Shown here: positions 51,288-60,665 of the stretch, in pieces
Layout: each line of letters begins with the position of its first letter
Numbering within the stretch: the stretch's first letter is position 1
NCBI RefSeq assembly: GCF_014653155.1
Contig: NZ_BNAF01000006.1
Span: 62,001-126,000, forward strand
Source of the DNA: Sphingobacterium griseoflavum
GTDB taxonomy: Bacteria > Bacteroidota > Bacteroidia > Sphingobacteriales > Sphingobacteriaceae
Direction of reading: 5' to 3'
DNA: 64,000 nucleotides
Notes under the pieces: generated by a model
The model's database searches: none
What the model was told of the DNA's origin: nothing
What the model saw: only the letters and a program-made list of their open reading frames with translations
Program-made: the position numbers and the translations under genes

Positions 51288-52988
51288 TTATTGCTGAAGA
51301 CCTTCGATGACCCCTAAATATGCTGGTTTACGTTGGTATCCACCCGAGTTGGTCCAAAGTCCAACAGGTTGGTTTGGGCGCCAAGTCGATCCGGATAACC
51401 TGTCTACAGGACTTCGGAAGGTCATGCCGCCACGTTGTGCTTTGGGAATAATGTCGTGGTACGCTTCGACAAACCAGCGATGCATCTCTTTTTGTTGCTG
51501 ATGCAATATGTTCGTCATTTGATTGATTGATGTGCCCGTTCCAATATCAAACGATACTTTGACTAGCTTGTTTGTCTCTGCCAGCTTTTGTAAGGTGAAG
51601 ACTATTTTTTCCTTGCTATCGCCGACGTTCATAGACATTTCTGCTACAATGCCGTCTACCGATGCACCTTTACTTTCTGTGTAAGCAATCAAATCGATTA
51701 AACCCTCAATTTTTGCAGGATTGTCAATCAGGTTGTTTTCGGTAAAAAAAATCTGATCATCAGCGTTTGCGTACTGTTTGATCATCTTAACCGCGATGCT
51801 GGCATAGTCTTTCCCCAGAAAATCTTGCCAGAAGAACATATTTGCCGGCAAGTCTGCCCTTTCACCGCCACTTCGAATCTCGGATGGCGATTCTTCGTCG
51901 ATCGGCTGGTAGACCACGCTCCAAGACTTCACGGATTCTTTTCCCGCCTCTGCGATCGTTTTGATCCACTTATCTAATTCTGCCGTGAATATTTCCCTCT
52001 TTTCGTCGGCTGTTTTGATGATGGTTTGTCCTGTTTTTTCCCAGTGTAGGGTAATATTGTCAATTAGATAATCAGCGCCCCCCGTCGCGGAGCCAATCGT
52101 TAATACAAAGTTGGTGAGTTGCTTTTGGGCCGAGCTCAGGTTAAGGTTTGCAAACGTCAGGTCAATGCCATTCCTGAACCACTGATTATCGGGAGCACCA
52201 TAGCTCGACGGACTTCCATAGTTGACAAGGGAAACAGCACCCAAAGAATTGCTTACCGCCATACGCATCCCTGCACCATATAATCCGCAGCATCCTGCAC
52301 CCTTGAAATCAATGGTGATCGATTTACAGTCTCCTAACTTTAAATCATCGGGTAAAGAGATTTCGAATTGGGGGAAGGTTTGGGGTCCCAGAACGTTTAG
52401 CGCCTTGCCACTTACCCCATCCGGATCGCTTTTAACACGTGTACTACCGGCTCCTATCACAGGATAAGATTGGTCTAGGGCATCATCCTCGAAGTTCTGT
52501 AACAATATTGTACCAGACTCTCCGGGGATATTAACGTCGGCGACCAAGTTATTTAAATAGTTTGCTGCTTGTGCTTCGTGCCACAATAGATGGCCTAAAT
52601 GCGTTGCCATTCCCGACGCAGCGTGCTTTTCTAAAGCATCTTGTAGATCGGAGATATTGATTTGACCATCTTCGCCAACGGCTTTGATATGAAGGAGTTC
52701 GCTCGTTAAACTTATTTCATCTACGTGTGCCTGCATCAGTCTATACAACGTGGAATTGCTACGCAAATCGGTCCAATTCATTTCGACGCCTAGTTTGAAA
52801 TGAGCTTGTTCACTGTAGTTTACGTATGTCTTTAGGGGGGCATAGGCGTCCAATGCCTCTTGATCAATCACTTGCTGGGGTTTCTCCGTTTCAAAATTTC
52901 TATTTTCAAATTTTGCGCAACTGCCGAGTGCTATGGAGGCTGCGATGCCTATTGCTAGTCTTATTTTGCAAATTTTGTTCATGTTCAT
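51288..52988 (-). CDS. Catalytically inactive GH10-like surface glycan-binding protein with inserted CBM-like domain
   Basis: ~566 residues from the ATG at 52988; lipobox LGSCAKF. Residues ~65-155 and ~325-560 follow GH10 (FKLGVEMNWTDL; LGHLLWHEAQ; SWSVVYQPID; FFTENNLIDNP). A beta-sandwich CBM4/9-like domain (~160-318: GTILLQNFEDD to YLIDNITLHWEK) is inserted, as in Xyn10C of Prevotella. The acid/base Glu is Gln361 (VVYQPI instead of VVNEAV) and the nucleophile segment reads KVSFDIG instead of VTEMDI. It occupies the Xyn10C place in the xus-like operon, so a surface binding role is likely. Confidence 0.82.
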   Translation of the reverse strand: MNMNKICKIRLAIGIAASIALGSCAKFENRNFETEKPQQVIDQEALDAYAPLKTYVNYSEQAHFKLGVEMNWTDLRSNSTLYRLMQAHVDEISLTSELLHIKAVGEDGQINISDLQDALEKHAASGMATHLGHLLWHEAQAANYLNNLVADVNIPGESGTILLQNFEDDALDQSYPVIGAGSTRVKSDPDGVSGKALNVLGPQTFPQFEISLPDDLKLGDCKSITIDFKGAGCCGLYGAGMRMAVSNSLGAVSLVNYGSPSSYGAPDNQWFRNGIDLTFANLNLSSAQKQLTNFVLTIGSATGGADYLIDNITLHWEKTGQTIIKTADEKREIFTAELDKWIKTIAEAGKESVKSWSVVYQPIDEESPSEIRSGGERADLPANMFFWQDFLGKDYASIAVKMIKQYANADDQIFFTENNLIDNPAKIEGLIDLIAYTESKGASVDGIVAEMSMNVGDSKEKIVFTLQKLAETNKLVKVSFDIGTGTSINQMTNILHQQQKEMHRWFVEAYHDIIPKAQRGGMTFRSPVDRLSGSTWRPNQPVGLWTNSGGYQRKPAYLGVIEGLQQ

Positions 52989-53004
52989 TTTTGCTTGGTT
53001 GAAT

Positions 53005-54012
53005 TTATCGAGTCTGGGGTACAAAATATTCTGGCGATACACCTCGATCGCGTGATACTAAGGTATCTTTGCTTGAAATATTACCTGTTATTGATCTGGC
53101 ATTGGTTCCACTGCCGACAGCGATATTGGAATAGGCTATTTGATAGTCTAAATAGAGGGCATCTCGATCTCGATTTCCCCAGCTATTCTTTTCACCATGG
53201 GCAATGAAAACACCACCACCTGTTGCGGTATAGCCAGGAGTATCGGTCGAGACAGTACATCTGCCCGAGTCATCGAAATTCAGTAATAACCTGCAGGAAA
53301 AGATGTTGCCGGCGTCCGCATCTCTAAATTGAACCGGAAACACGACCGAATGGAGTGAGCGAGTTTCTAAGGTGTTAATTTCATCTTGTTCTACGTAGCT
53401 TGCGCGACGAACCACTTGTCTGGAAACATCGCCCGTCATCTGATCCGAACCTCTCCTCAGATAATTTCCATGCCAGGGGTTAATGAATTTAAGCGCATAG
53501 AAAACGAAATCTTTGCTACGCAAGATTGAATCTGCATTTGCTACATTTTTCATCCTTAAGGGGATAACATATCGGTTAGACAAGGCATGGGGATCTGCAA
53601 AAAATGCATCGGTCAATGCCACCTGTACGCCGCCCATAATATTGCCGGGCGAGATGATGATTTGATTGGACGTCAGGCTGTAATAGTTGGCAGGAAGAGG
53701 CTCAAGTTTTGAACCATTATTGGGAAAATAAAGCCCGTCCAATAAACTGTTAGCCACCTCGACATCGATGACTACATTTTTTTTATTGTCGCGTGTGCCG
53801 CCTAGCGTAGCCTTTATTTCCACTTTATGTTCGTTGTCCAATGTGTTATCGACCACCGCATCGTTACCTAGTACGATTGTGCGGACGGGGTATTGATTGG
53901 CGAAGTACACGGTTTGGTAATCGAAATCAGGTAATTCGATCGCCTCATTTTTGCAGCTAATGAGGCAGCTTAACAGCATGGTCATTCCTATATTAAATAT
54001 CTTGATTTTCAT
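53005..54012 (-). CDS. XusE-like surface glycan-binding lipoprotein (DUF1735/DUF5627-type)
   Basis: 335 residues. Lipobox CLISCKNE, then a beta-rich N-terminal DUF1735-like domain (VYFANQYPVRTIVLG, SNRYVIPLRMKNV) and a C-terminal DUF5627-like part (FINPWHGNYLRRGSD, YLDYQIAYSN). Proteins in this place in xylan loci bind xylan at the cell surface. 16 bases upstream of the degenerate GH10 gene, in one operon. Confidence 0.82.
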   Translation of the reverse strand: MKIKIFNIGMTMLLSCLISCKNEAIELPDFDYQTVYFANQYPVRTIVLGNDAVVDNTLDNEHKVEIKATLGGTRDNKKNVVIDVEVANSLLDGLYFPNNGSKLEPLPANYYSLTSNQIIISPGNIMGGVQVALTDAFFADPHALSNRYVIPLRMKNVANADSILRSKDFVFYALKFINPWHGNYLRRGSDQMTGDVSRQVVRRASYVEQDEINTLETRSLHSVVFPVQFRDADAGNIFSCRLLLNFDDSGRCTVSTDTPGYTATGGGVFIAHGEKNSWGNRDRDALYLDYQIAYSNIAVGSGTNARSITGNISSKDTLVSRDRGVSPEYFVPQTR

Positions 54013-54046
54013 CTTTGTTTGCTTTTAAAAAATTGGTTAATTATTC

Positions 54047-55816
54047 CTATTCCCAGCCCGTATTTTGTACAAGGTTGCTATATTTTAAAATCTCGCTAAA
54101 AGGTATCGGTCCATAATACATATGGGGTTGGTAAGATCTTACTTCGACAGCGATCGGCGTATAATTAACACCGTTGATTTGTATTCCGCGCGCCGTTTCG
54201 TTCAACGTCAGTTTCCAGCGGCGAAGATCCCAAAAGCGGAAGCTCTCAAAGCAAAGTTCGAGTCGACGTTCATTGCGAATCAACTCGCGCATCTTTTCCT
54301 TGTCTGTGCGGCACTCTTCTAGGAAGGGGTCGTTGTTCGTGGTGCCCACACCTGCCCGTCGGCGTATGGCCCGGACAATGTCATACGCGGAAAAGGAATG
54401 CGAGCCCATACCCGTCGGACCCCAAGCTTCGTTTGCAGCTTCTGCATACGACAAATAGAGTTCTGTATACCGGATACGTGGTGTATACCGATTCCTACCT
54501 ACGATATTATTCGGTGTTCTATTGACGTCCATTCGTAGGCCTTTTTTCATGTAGTAGCCCGTACGTGTAGAGGTTTCTAACCTGTTCAATGCATCGTCCG
54601 TAGTGGAGTTGATCCCAGTTGTGATTGGCGTATTATTGACGCCCGCTGTATTACCGTTATAAATAATATAGTGCCGTAAGCGAGGGTCTCGTCCCGCATA
54701 AGGATCGTTTTCGTTGAAAGTGCTGTTGGGATGATCGATTGGATATCCGTTTGCCATGGGAAATGCGTCTACTAGGTTTTGTGTCGGATTTGTCAATCCT
54801 TGTCCATAAAGTGACGGCGGGTAGTTCTGTGCTTCGCGATCGCCGTTATTGGCTTGGACATTTTCCCGCCAAATTATTTCTGGAGGATTGATACCATCGC
54901 TTAAACCATCGATCTCGTTGATATTGTTGTAAAATGTTAATCCATTTGCTGGCAAAGCATTAGTGCCGCCTTTGTACTGAATAATATCAGCGGCTGCGTT
55001 TGCAGCATCTTCCCACGTCGCGGGATTCGACGCGTGCTGAAAAGCGGGACTGGCCGCCAATAGAGCTGCCCTTGCACGGAAAGATTTTGCAATAAGGCCA
55101 TTGAACAACTGGCGGCTGTACCGACCCATAACACGGTTATAGGTCGATGCATTTTGCGTGATACCAGCGAAGCGTTCCGGAATTTGCGACGCATGGGCAA
55201 CATCGCTATATTCAATGGGCAGGAAATGCTCTGCACTATCCAAATCGAGGTATATTTGCTGCAAACAAGCGGCAAAGTTGTCGCGAGGCATGTTAAAATC
55301 TGCGGTAGTAGGTAGGAATTCCGTGACGATAGGCACGCCCATCAGCTGTCCGTTGGACGTCGGTCCCCCATGGTTCCGCAGTAGATAATAGTAGTAAAGG
55401 GCTCTTAGACCATACGCTTCTCCTCGCAGGCGGATGTTAAAAAGGGCGTTGGCCTCTTCATCTTCAGACCATTTAATTCCCTGCGAGTTTTCCAAAAACT
55501 GGTGCAGGTAGAGTAAGGAAGCGTAAGCCTGATTCCAAACACTTAACGGATTATTTGCGGCGCTCCAAGAACCCGTGGCCATTTGTAGGAATGCGTTGGA
55601 GCGTTGGTTTGTCACGGCATCATCCGTCGCAAAATCACTCTGGTTGTAGTAGGAGGGAATGGTGCGGTAGGCCGTCGTGACAAAACCTTGTGCGAAGTGC
55701 GTATCGATAAACATCTGTTCTGCATTTCGAATATTTTCTGGATCGGGTTCTAACCATTTTTCGCAACTTGCCAAAGCAAGTGCACAAATACCGATCATCA
55801 ACATGTTAATTTTCAT
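54047..55816 (-). CDS. susD: SusD-like lipoprotein (XusD position)
   Basis: ~589 residues from the ATG at 55816 (MKINMLMIGICALALASC), preferred over a frame-open start at 55888 that overlaps the SusC gene. SusD helices and end are present (LRGEAYGLRALYYYYLLRNH; RNERRLELCFESFRFWDLRR). Partner of the SusC just upstream. Binds xylan oligosaccharide. Confidence 0.92.
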   Translation of the reverse strand: MKINMLMIGICALALASCEKWLEPDPENIRNAEQMFIDTHFAQGFVTTAYRTIPSYYNQSDFATDDAVTNQRSNAFLQMATGSWSAANNPLSVWNQAYASLLYLHQFLENSQGIKWSEDEEANALFNIRLRGEAYGLRALYYYYLLRNHGGPTSNGQLMGVPIVTEFLPTTADFNMPRDNFAACLQQIYLDLDSAEHFLPIEYSDVAHASQIPERFAGITQNASTYNRVMGRYSRQLFNGLIAKSFRARAALLAASPAFQHASNPATWEDAANAAADIIQYKGGTNALPANGLTFYNNINEIDGLSDGINPPEIIWRENVQANNGDREAQNYPPSLYGQGLTNPTQNLVDAFPMANGYPIDHPNSTFNENDPYAGRDPRLRHYIIYNGNTAGVNNTPITTGINSTTDDALNRLETSTRTGYYMKKGLRMDVNRTPNNIVGRNRYTPRIRYTELYLSYAEAANEAWGPTGMGSHSFSAYDIVRAIRRRAGVGTTNNDPFLEECRTDKEKMRELIRNERRLELCFESFRFWDLRRWKLTLNETARGIQINGVNYTPIAVEVRSYQPHMYYGPIPFSEILKYSNLVQNTGWE

Positions 55817-55838
55817 AGAACAATTCGTTTGATTAGGA

Positions 55839-58721
55839 TTAAAAGAAAGCTTTAACACCGAGGTTATAAAACCGCATTTGTGGCGCACTTCCGAAGTTGG
55901 TTTCCAGCATTTTTCGCTCGTTGGATAACACGAGAAGATTATCGCCGTTCACATAAATGTTCATCCTGTTGATGACATCTGAACGGTCAAAGAGACTTTC
56001 GGGCAGATCATAGGTCAGCTGCACACGATTGAGGTTAAATCTATTTGTTTTGAAAGACCAATACGTAGAATTTTGGAAGTTGTTGCTGCTACCCGTAGTC
56101 GTTAATCGAGGATAGGTGGCCGTGCTTGCCGTTTCTTCCGTCCAGCGATCCAGCACGACTGTCGAATACTTCGTGAGACCACCGACCCAAAAATACGGGT
56201 TGTTTTTAAAACCTAAACCTCCAGTGTGTCCAGAGCCAAGAGCAAAAATGGTGAAGTTTTTCCATTTAACGGTCAGGTTTAATCCATAGCTGAATGGATT
56301 GGCAGCGAAGCCGTTACGGCCCAAGTCAACTTGATCTCTCGTATCAATAATACCGTCGCCATTCACATCGCGGTATTTAATGTCTCCCGGTTTCAGTTCG
56401 CCTCCAAAGTTTTGGCGCGCATGCGTCCGTATATCATCCTCATTTTGGAATAATCCTTCTGCAATATATCCCCAAGAAGCGTCGATTGGACGCCCGGTGC
56501 GATACTGGTAGCTATTTTCGTAAACTTCGTCTCGCTGCGTGGCTTTCGTGTCGTAGAACATGCCTACAAAGCCTAGGGAATACCCCAATTGACCAATTTT
56601 ACTTATTATATTTAATGAAAAATCAACGCCTGTACGGAGATCATTATTGAAATTAAGCCATGGCAGAAACTCCCCATTACCCTGTAAAAAGTAGGAAGGG
56701 AAGATGGTTGCATTCCCGCGGGTAAGCAAGCCATTGGTGTGTTGTCTGAAGTAGTTGGCGTTTAATTGCAGACTGTTGTTCCACAACCAAGTATCTAACC
56801 CAACGCGGAACTCCCGGCGTTCGACGAAGGAGAGGTTGGGGTTTGCGCCGCGACCGGCGAGTACGGTTGCTCCGCCACCTCCGGTCGTTCCTCCATCTCG
56901 CCATTGATACCATGCACCCAAGGCTCCTTCCGCCGTGCTATTACCGTAATTCTCGCGATACAAGTAATAGTCAGTGATGTCCAAATCCTGTTTTAGGGAA
57001 GCGTAGGATGCCGTTAATTTTAAGTCGTTGACGAACGAAGCCTGATTTTTAAAAAACGTTTCCTCGCTGATGCGCCAGCCTACCGTCACGCTCGGTGACA
57101 AGGCCCTTCGATTGTCCATAGGTAGCTTTGCACTATGCACAACAGCGCCCGAGGCATCCAAGTAGTAGCGTTGTTTATAGTGATACCCCAGTTGTATACC
57201 GACATTCGTGTTTCGGAAGGGTTGATAATCGCTTCCACCTTGGTTGGTGTCTACATCACTCGAAAATTGTCTCATGTATCCCCATCCCAGTAACGTACCA
57301 TGTATGTGGTGGTGCTCATTGAACGTTCTCTCGTAATTGAACTGCGAGGTAATCGACATCGTTTGGTAATACAGGGCTGTACCGATAAACTCATTGGTAC
57401 TATTCCCATCGTTACCAAACTTGGTCAATGAAGTGATAATTTCCGAACCATCAATGGTTTGCCAATGTGGCTGATAGGTCGCATAAGGGACGTTGTATCC
57501 TTCGGTATAGCGGGTTGTATAATCCATACTGTACCGCGTACTAAAGCTTAAACCCGGTGTCAGTCCACTCAGATCGGCGTCGGCGCCCACGTTGAAGAGA
57601 AACGTGCGGTTTTTATTTTTGATGTATCCAGACGCAATCATTTGTGATAAATCGTTGGTCTGCAGGTTAGAAAGCCCGCCCAGCAGATATTTTCCGTCAA
57701 TGATGTGATTGCTGTTTTGAACGATAGCTTGAAGATCAGGATTCGAGAGATCAAGCCTGTCAATTGGGACAAAGGGCGCAAAACCATCATGGTTGGGACG
57801 AAGGTTGGCGGTAGCAGCCCAAAAATTACCGCGCGCATAATTATTGTCGGAAATAATGGCTACAGCATCGGTAGATGCTTTCAACCACTTGGTCAAATTT
57901 ACATCGACATTCGTCCGGATATTAAAAGACATATCTTTGTTGTTTTTTGCTTCACCAAGTTTGAGGATGTCATTGACATGGGTCATACCCAAATTGGTGT
58001 AATAACGAGCACGATCATTTCCTCCAGAGATTTCAGCGGTTACATCGGATCGAGAAGCATACTTTTTTATGTATTCGTCGGAAAAGAGGTTGAGGTCTGG
58101 ATAGCGATAAGGATTTGAGCCAAGAGATGTGTTATAGATGGCCTCGGCCGAGTAACGTTCTGTTAAACCATCATTTCGGGAAGCTTCGTTATACAATGTC
58201 ATGTATTCTGCCGCGTTTAAGTAGGATGGATAGCGTTTGGGTACCAACAGGCCTGTATTCGCGCGGATATCTATGCTCAGCGGCTTTATAGATCCCCGGC
58301 GTGTATTGATCAAAACAGCTCCTTTGCTACCAGCACTTCCATATAGGGCTACGCTACTTGCGTCCTTTAGTATCGTGATAGATTCAATTTCCACCATACG
58401 CACATCTTCGGCACGACGTGGGATTCCATCGATCAAGATCAGTGGTGTCTGCCCCCATACTGAGCCTGTATATCCTCCTATGAAGCTTTGCAGGTTATCC
58501 AAGCTATGGGTCGCATAATTTTTCTCCATGAGCGATGCGACATCAACATGGCTGACAGCACCCAATATATCCCGTTTGGGCATCTTTCCAAATGCCACAT
58601 GTATCGTGCTGTCCAAAGCGCTGTTCGGGCGACTGCTAGCGACTTCTTGCGCCTGTAGTCCGGCAACCTTCCATAGTAAAGTAAGAAGGATACCCCAAGC
58701 TTTTATATCTTTTTTCATCAT
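55839..58721 (-). CDS. susC: SusC-like transporter lacking the carboxypeptidase-like N-terminal domain (XusC position)
   Basis: ~960 residues from the ATG at 58721 (MMKKDIKAWGILLTLLWK). After the signal peptide it goes almost directly to VAFGKMPKRDILGAVSHVD and the plug (LILIDGIPRRAEDV, TILKDASSVALYGSAGSKGA), so the usual ~80-residue CarboxypepD-like domain is absent. The VVVGYG box is changed to VHVAFG. The barrel is complete and ends FYNLGVKAFF. Shorter than the other two SusC proteins here by 70-110 residues. Confidence 0.92.
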   Translation of the reverse strand: MMKKDIKAWGILLTLLWKVAGLQAQEVASSRPNSALDSTIHVAFGKMPKRDILGAVSHVDVASLMEKNYATHSLDNLQSFIGGYTGSVWGQTPLILIDGIPRRAEDVRMVEIESITILKDASSVALYGSAGSKGAVLINTRRGSIKPLSIDIRANTGLLVPKRYPSYLNAAEYMTLYNEASRNDGLTERYSAEAIYNTSLGSNPYRYPDLNLFSDEYIKKYASRSDVTAEISGGNDRARYYTNLGMTHVNDILKLGEAKNNKDMSFNIRTNVDVNLTKWLKASTDAVAIISDNNYARGNFWAATANLRPNHDGFAPFVPIDRLDLSNPDLQAIVQNSNHIIDGKYLLGGLSNLQTNDLSQMIASGYIKNKNRTFLFNVGADADLSGLTPGLSFSTRYSMDYTTRYTEGYNVPYATYQPHWQTIDGSEIITSLTKFGNDGNSTNEFIGTALYYQTMSITSQFNYERTFNEHHHIHGTLLGWGYMRQFSSDVDTNQGGSDYQPFRNTNVGIQLGYHYKQRYYLDASGAVVHSAKLPMDNRRALSPSVTVGWRISEETFFKNQASFVNDLKLTASYASLKQDLDITDYYLYRENYGNSTAEGALGAWYQWRDGGTTGGGGATVLAGRGANPNLSFVERREFRVGLDTWLWNNSLQLNANYFRQHTNGLLTRGNATIFPSYFLQGNGEFLPWLNFNNDLRTGVDFSLNIISKIGQLGYSLGFVGMFYDTKATQRDEVYENSYQYRTGRPIDASWGYIAEGLFQNEDDIRTHARQNFGGELKPGDIKYRDVNGDGIIDTRDQVDLGRNGFAANPFSYGLNLTVKWKNFTIFALGSGHTGGLGFKNNPYFWVGGLTKYSTVVLDRWTEETASTATYPRLTTTGSSNNFQNSTYWSFKTNRFNLNRVQLTYDLPESLFDRSDVINRMNIYVNGDNLLVLSNERKMLETNFGSAPQMRFYNLGVKAFF

Positions 58722-58737
58722 TTTTTTCAAATTTTCG

Positions 58738-60654
58738 TTACCATCCCGGATTTTGTGGGAACTCTCCATATATACTCACATCATCAATAAGGAAGGGGAA
58801 CCAATAATGTCGGTCGGTATACTGTCTTTCAAATAATACGGTCTGCCGATAATTCCGGACGCGGGCATTGCGTGGGTCTGCATAGATGTCAGCATTTGCT
58901 GTGGCCCGATCAAACTCAATTCCTTTTTTTAAGGTATAAGGTCGTTCAGATAATAGCAGCCAGCGGCGCAGATCCACAAATCGGTGACCTTCAAAGGCGA
59001 GTTCTACCGCGCGCTCGCGACGGTATTCCTCCCGGAAAGCTTCCTGTGAAGCGATAAAGCGCGGAGCAACGTGTCCCACGCCCAATCCAGGTCGATCCCG
59101 TATAAAATTGATCGCATCTACGGCCGTTTTTGTATAAGATGGGGCTTTGCCAGTGGGCGAATTATATCCTTCCGAAGCGGCCTCTGCATACATGAGGTAG
59201 ACATCCGAAAGGCGTAATAAACTTAGTAAAACAGCATTTCCCTCGGCGAAGCCTTCCCATTCATTCATTTGTTTGGAAATGAATTTTGAAAACATATAGC
59301 CTGTAAAGACCGCCTTTAAAGGATTGAGCGTTCGGTAAAGGCCTCCGGAAAATAGACTTGCATATTGGCGATATTCGTTATTGCCCACGATTCCGCCGTT
59401 ATTCACGGTTTTTTCGCCGTCGATCATGATGTCATGGTAAAATCGTGGATCGCGGTTCCGCCAGGGGTATTCCGGATCGTAACCCGACTCGGGGTCAGCC
59501 TCCGTGGGATTGGTTATGGGAAGGCCATTCGCCATGCCATAGAAATCTACGTAATTAGCTGTCGGATATACTTTGATTCCAGAATTGTTAATGGTCGGAG
59601 GACGATAATCATTGACTTGGTTCCAACGAAATCGGTTATCCGAAACATTCGCTGGGTTTTCCATCATAATGGCTTCGGTATAGCGTTGATTATCCACCAC
59701 AGCTGAGCCTGGAATCGCGAAATTTTGATTAAAGGTATAGAAAACCCTGGAGTAATGGGAGAACGGTATCAACTGGTAGTATCCCGTGGATTCCACCAAA
59801 TTAAGGGCTTCCGCAAATACATCGGCGGCACGTTTGCAGTAACCCGTATCGTAGCGCGCCTCACCAGTAGATTCTTTGTTCATTAAAGGGCTTCCGGCAA
59901 GCAATAGATTTTTGCCGAGAAATCCCAATGCCATAATTTTATTCGCCCTGCGGTCGTAGTTTCCTATGGACGGCCCGATAGCTGTTTCCCCCCAGGATGC
60001 GGGCAGTAAATCGGCAGCTTTACGGAGATCCGCGGCCACTTTTTCGGCTGTTTCATGGTAATTTAAACGAACGATTCGAGGTGCCTCATCGGGCGGTAAC
60101 ACCCGGTCAATATAAGGCAGACCGCCCCAATACTGCATGAGCATAAAGTGAAACCAACCGCGAAAGAAGTAAAGCTGGCCCTCAATTAAACGTCTTTCCT
60201 CTGCAGTAGCTTCAGTCAAGAGATCCAGATTTGCCAATCCGATGTTCGCTTTCCTTATCGCGTACCAGGATAGCCCCCAAAGATTTCCTTTATTCTCCCG
60301 CACCTGATTGTTGGGGTTTCCGCCGGATTTAAACCAAGAGCCGAAAATAGCGTTATTCCAAGCCCAATAATCCCCATGGTCGATATTGTAGGCAAACAGC
60401 CTTGTTTCCGTCGGTTCCCACATTTCTTCATCACCAAAGTTCCAGTTGCTATGGGAGCTTATGGAAGTAATTACTGGCACGCAATTGTACAATTCTTCGG
60501 TAAAGCCCTGAAAGTTCCGGAAGTCTTTAAAGGCTTCTGTGTCATCAATATCTGCCAGCGGCGATTTATCGAGGTATTTTTGACACGAAGCCGTGCCGAA
60601 GCAGATAGTCAACGCCACGATCGGTTTCCATATATTCTTAAAATAATGTTTCAT
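58738..60654 (-). CDS. susD: SusD-like lipoprotein (XusB position)
   Basis: 638 residues. Lipobox FGTASCQKYLDKSPLADID, helices RLIEGQLYFFRGWFHFMLMQ and YRRERAVELAFEGHRFVDLR of the SusD family, ends VSIYGEFPQNPGW. Paired with the SusC at 60.7-63.8 kb. 16 bases before the next SusC. Confidence 0.93.
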   Translation of the reverse strand: MKHYFKNIWKPIVALTICFGTASCQKYLDKSPLADIDDTEAFKDFRNFQGFTEELYNCVPVITSISSHSNWNFGDEEMWEPTETRLFAYNIDHGDYWAWNNAIFGSWFKSGGNPNNQVRENKGNLWGLSWYAIRKANIGLANLDLLTEATAEERRLIEGQLYFFRGWFHFMLMQYWGGLPYIDRVLPPDEAPRIVRLNYHETAEKVAADLRKAADLLPASWGETAIGPSIGNYDRRANKIMALGFLGKNLLLAGSPLMNKESTGEARYDTGYCKRAADVFAEALNLVESTGYYQLIPFSHYSRVFYTFNQNFAIPGSAVVDNQRYTEAIMMENPANVSDNRFRWNQVNDYRPPTINNSGIKVYPTANYVDFYGMANGLPITNPTEADPESGYDPEYPWRNRDPRFYHDIMIDGEKTVNNGGIVGNNEYRQYASLFSGGLYRTLNPLKAVFTGYMFSKFISKQMNEWEGFAEGNAVLLSLLRLSDVYLMYAEAASEGYNSPTGKAPSYTKTAVDAINFIRDRPGLGVGHVAPRFIASQEAFREEYRRERAVELAFEGHRFVDLRRWLLLSERPYTLKKGIEFDRATANADIYADPRNARVRNYRQTVLFERQYTDRHYWFPFLIDDVSIYGEFPQNPGW

Positions 60655-60665
60655 TTCATCGAAAA

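Noticed and set aside
57705..58118. 137-residue + strand frame inside the - strand SusC
   Set aside because: Shadow of a clear SusC; no domain or start signal.
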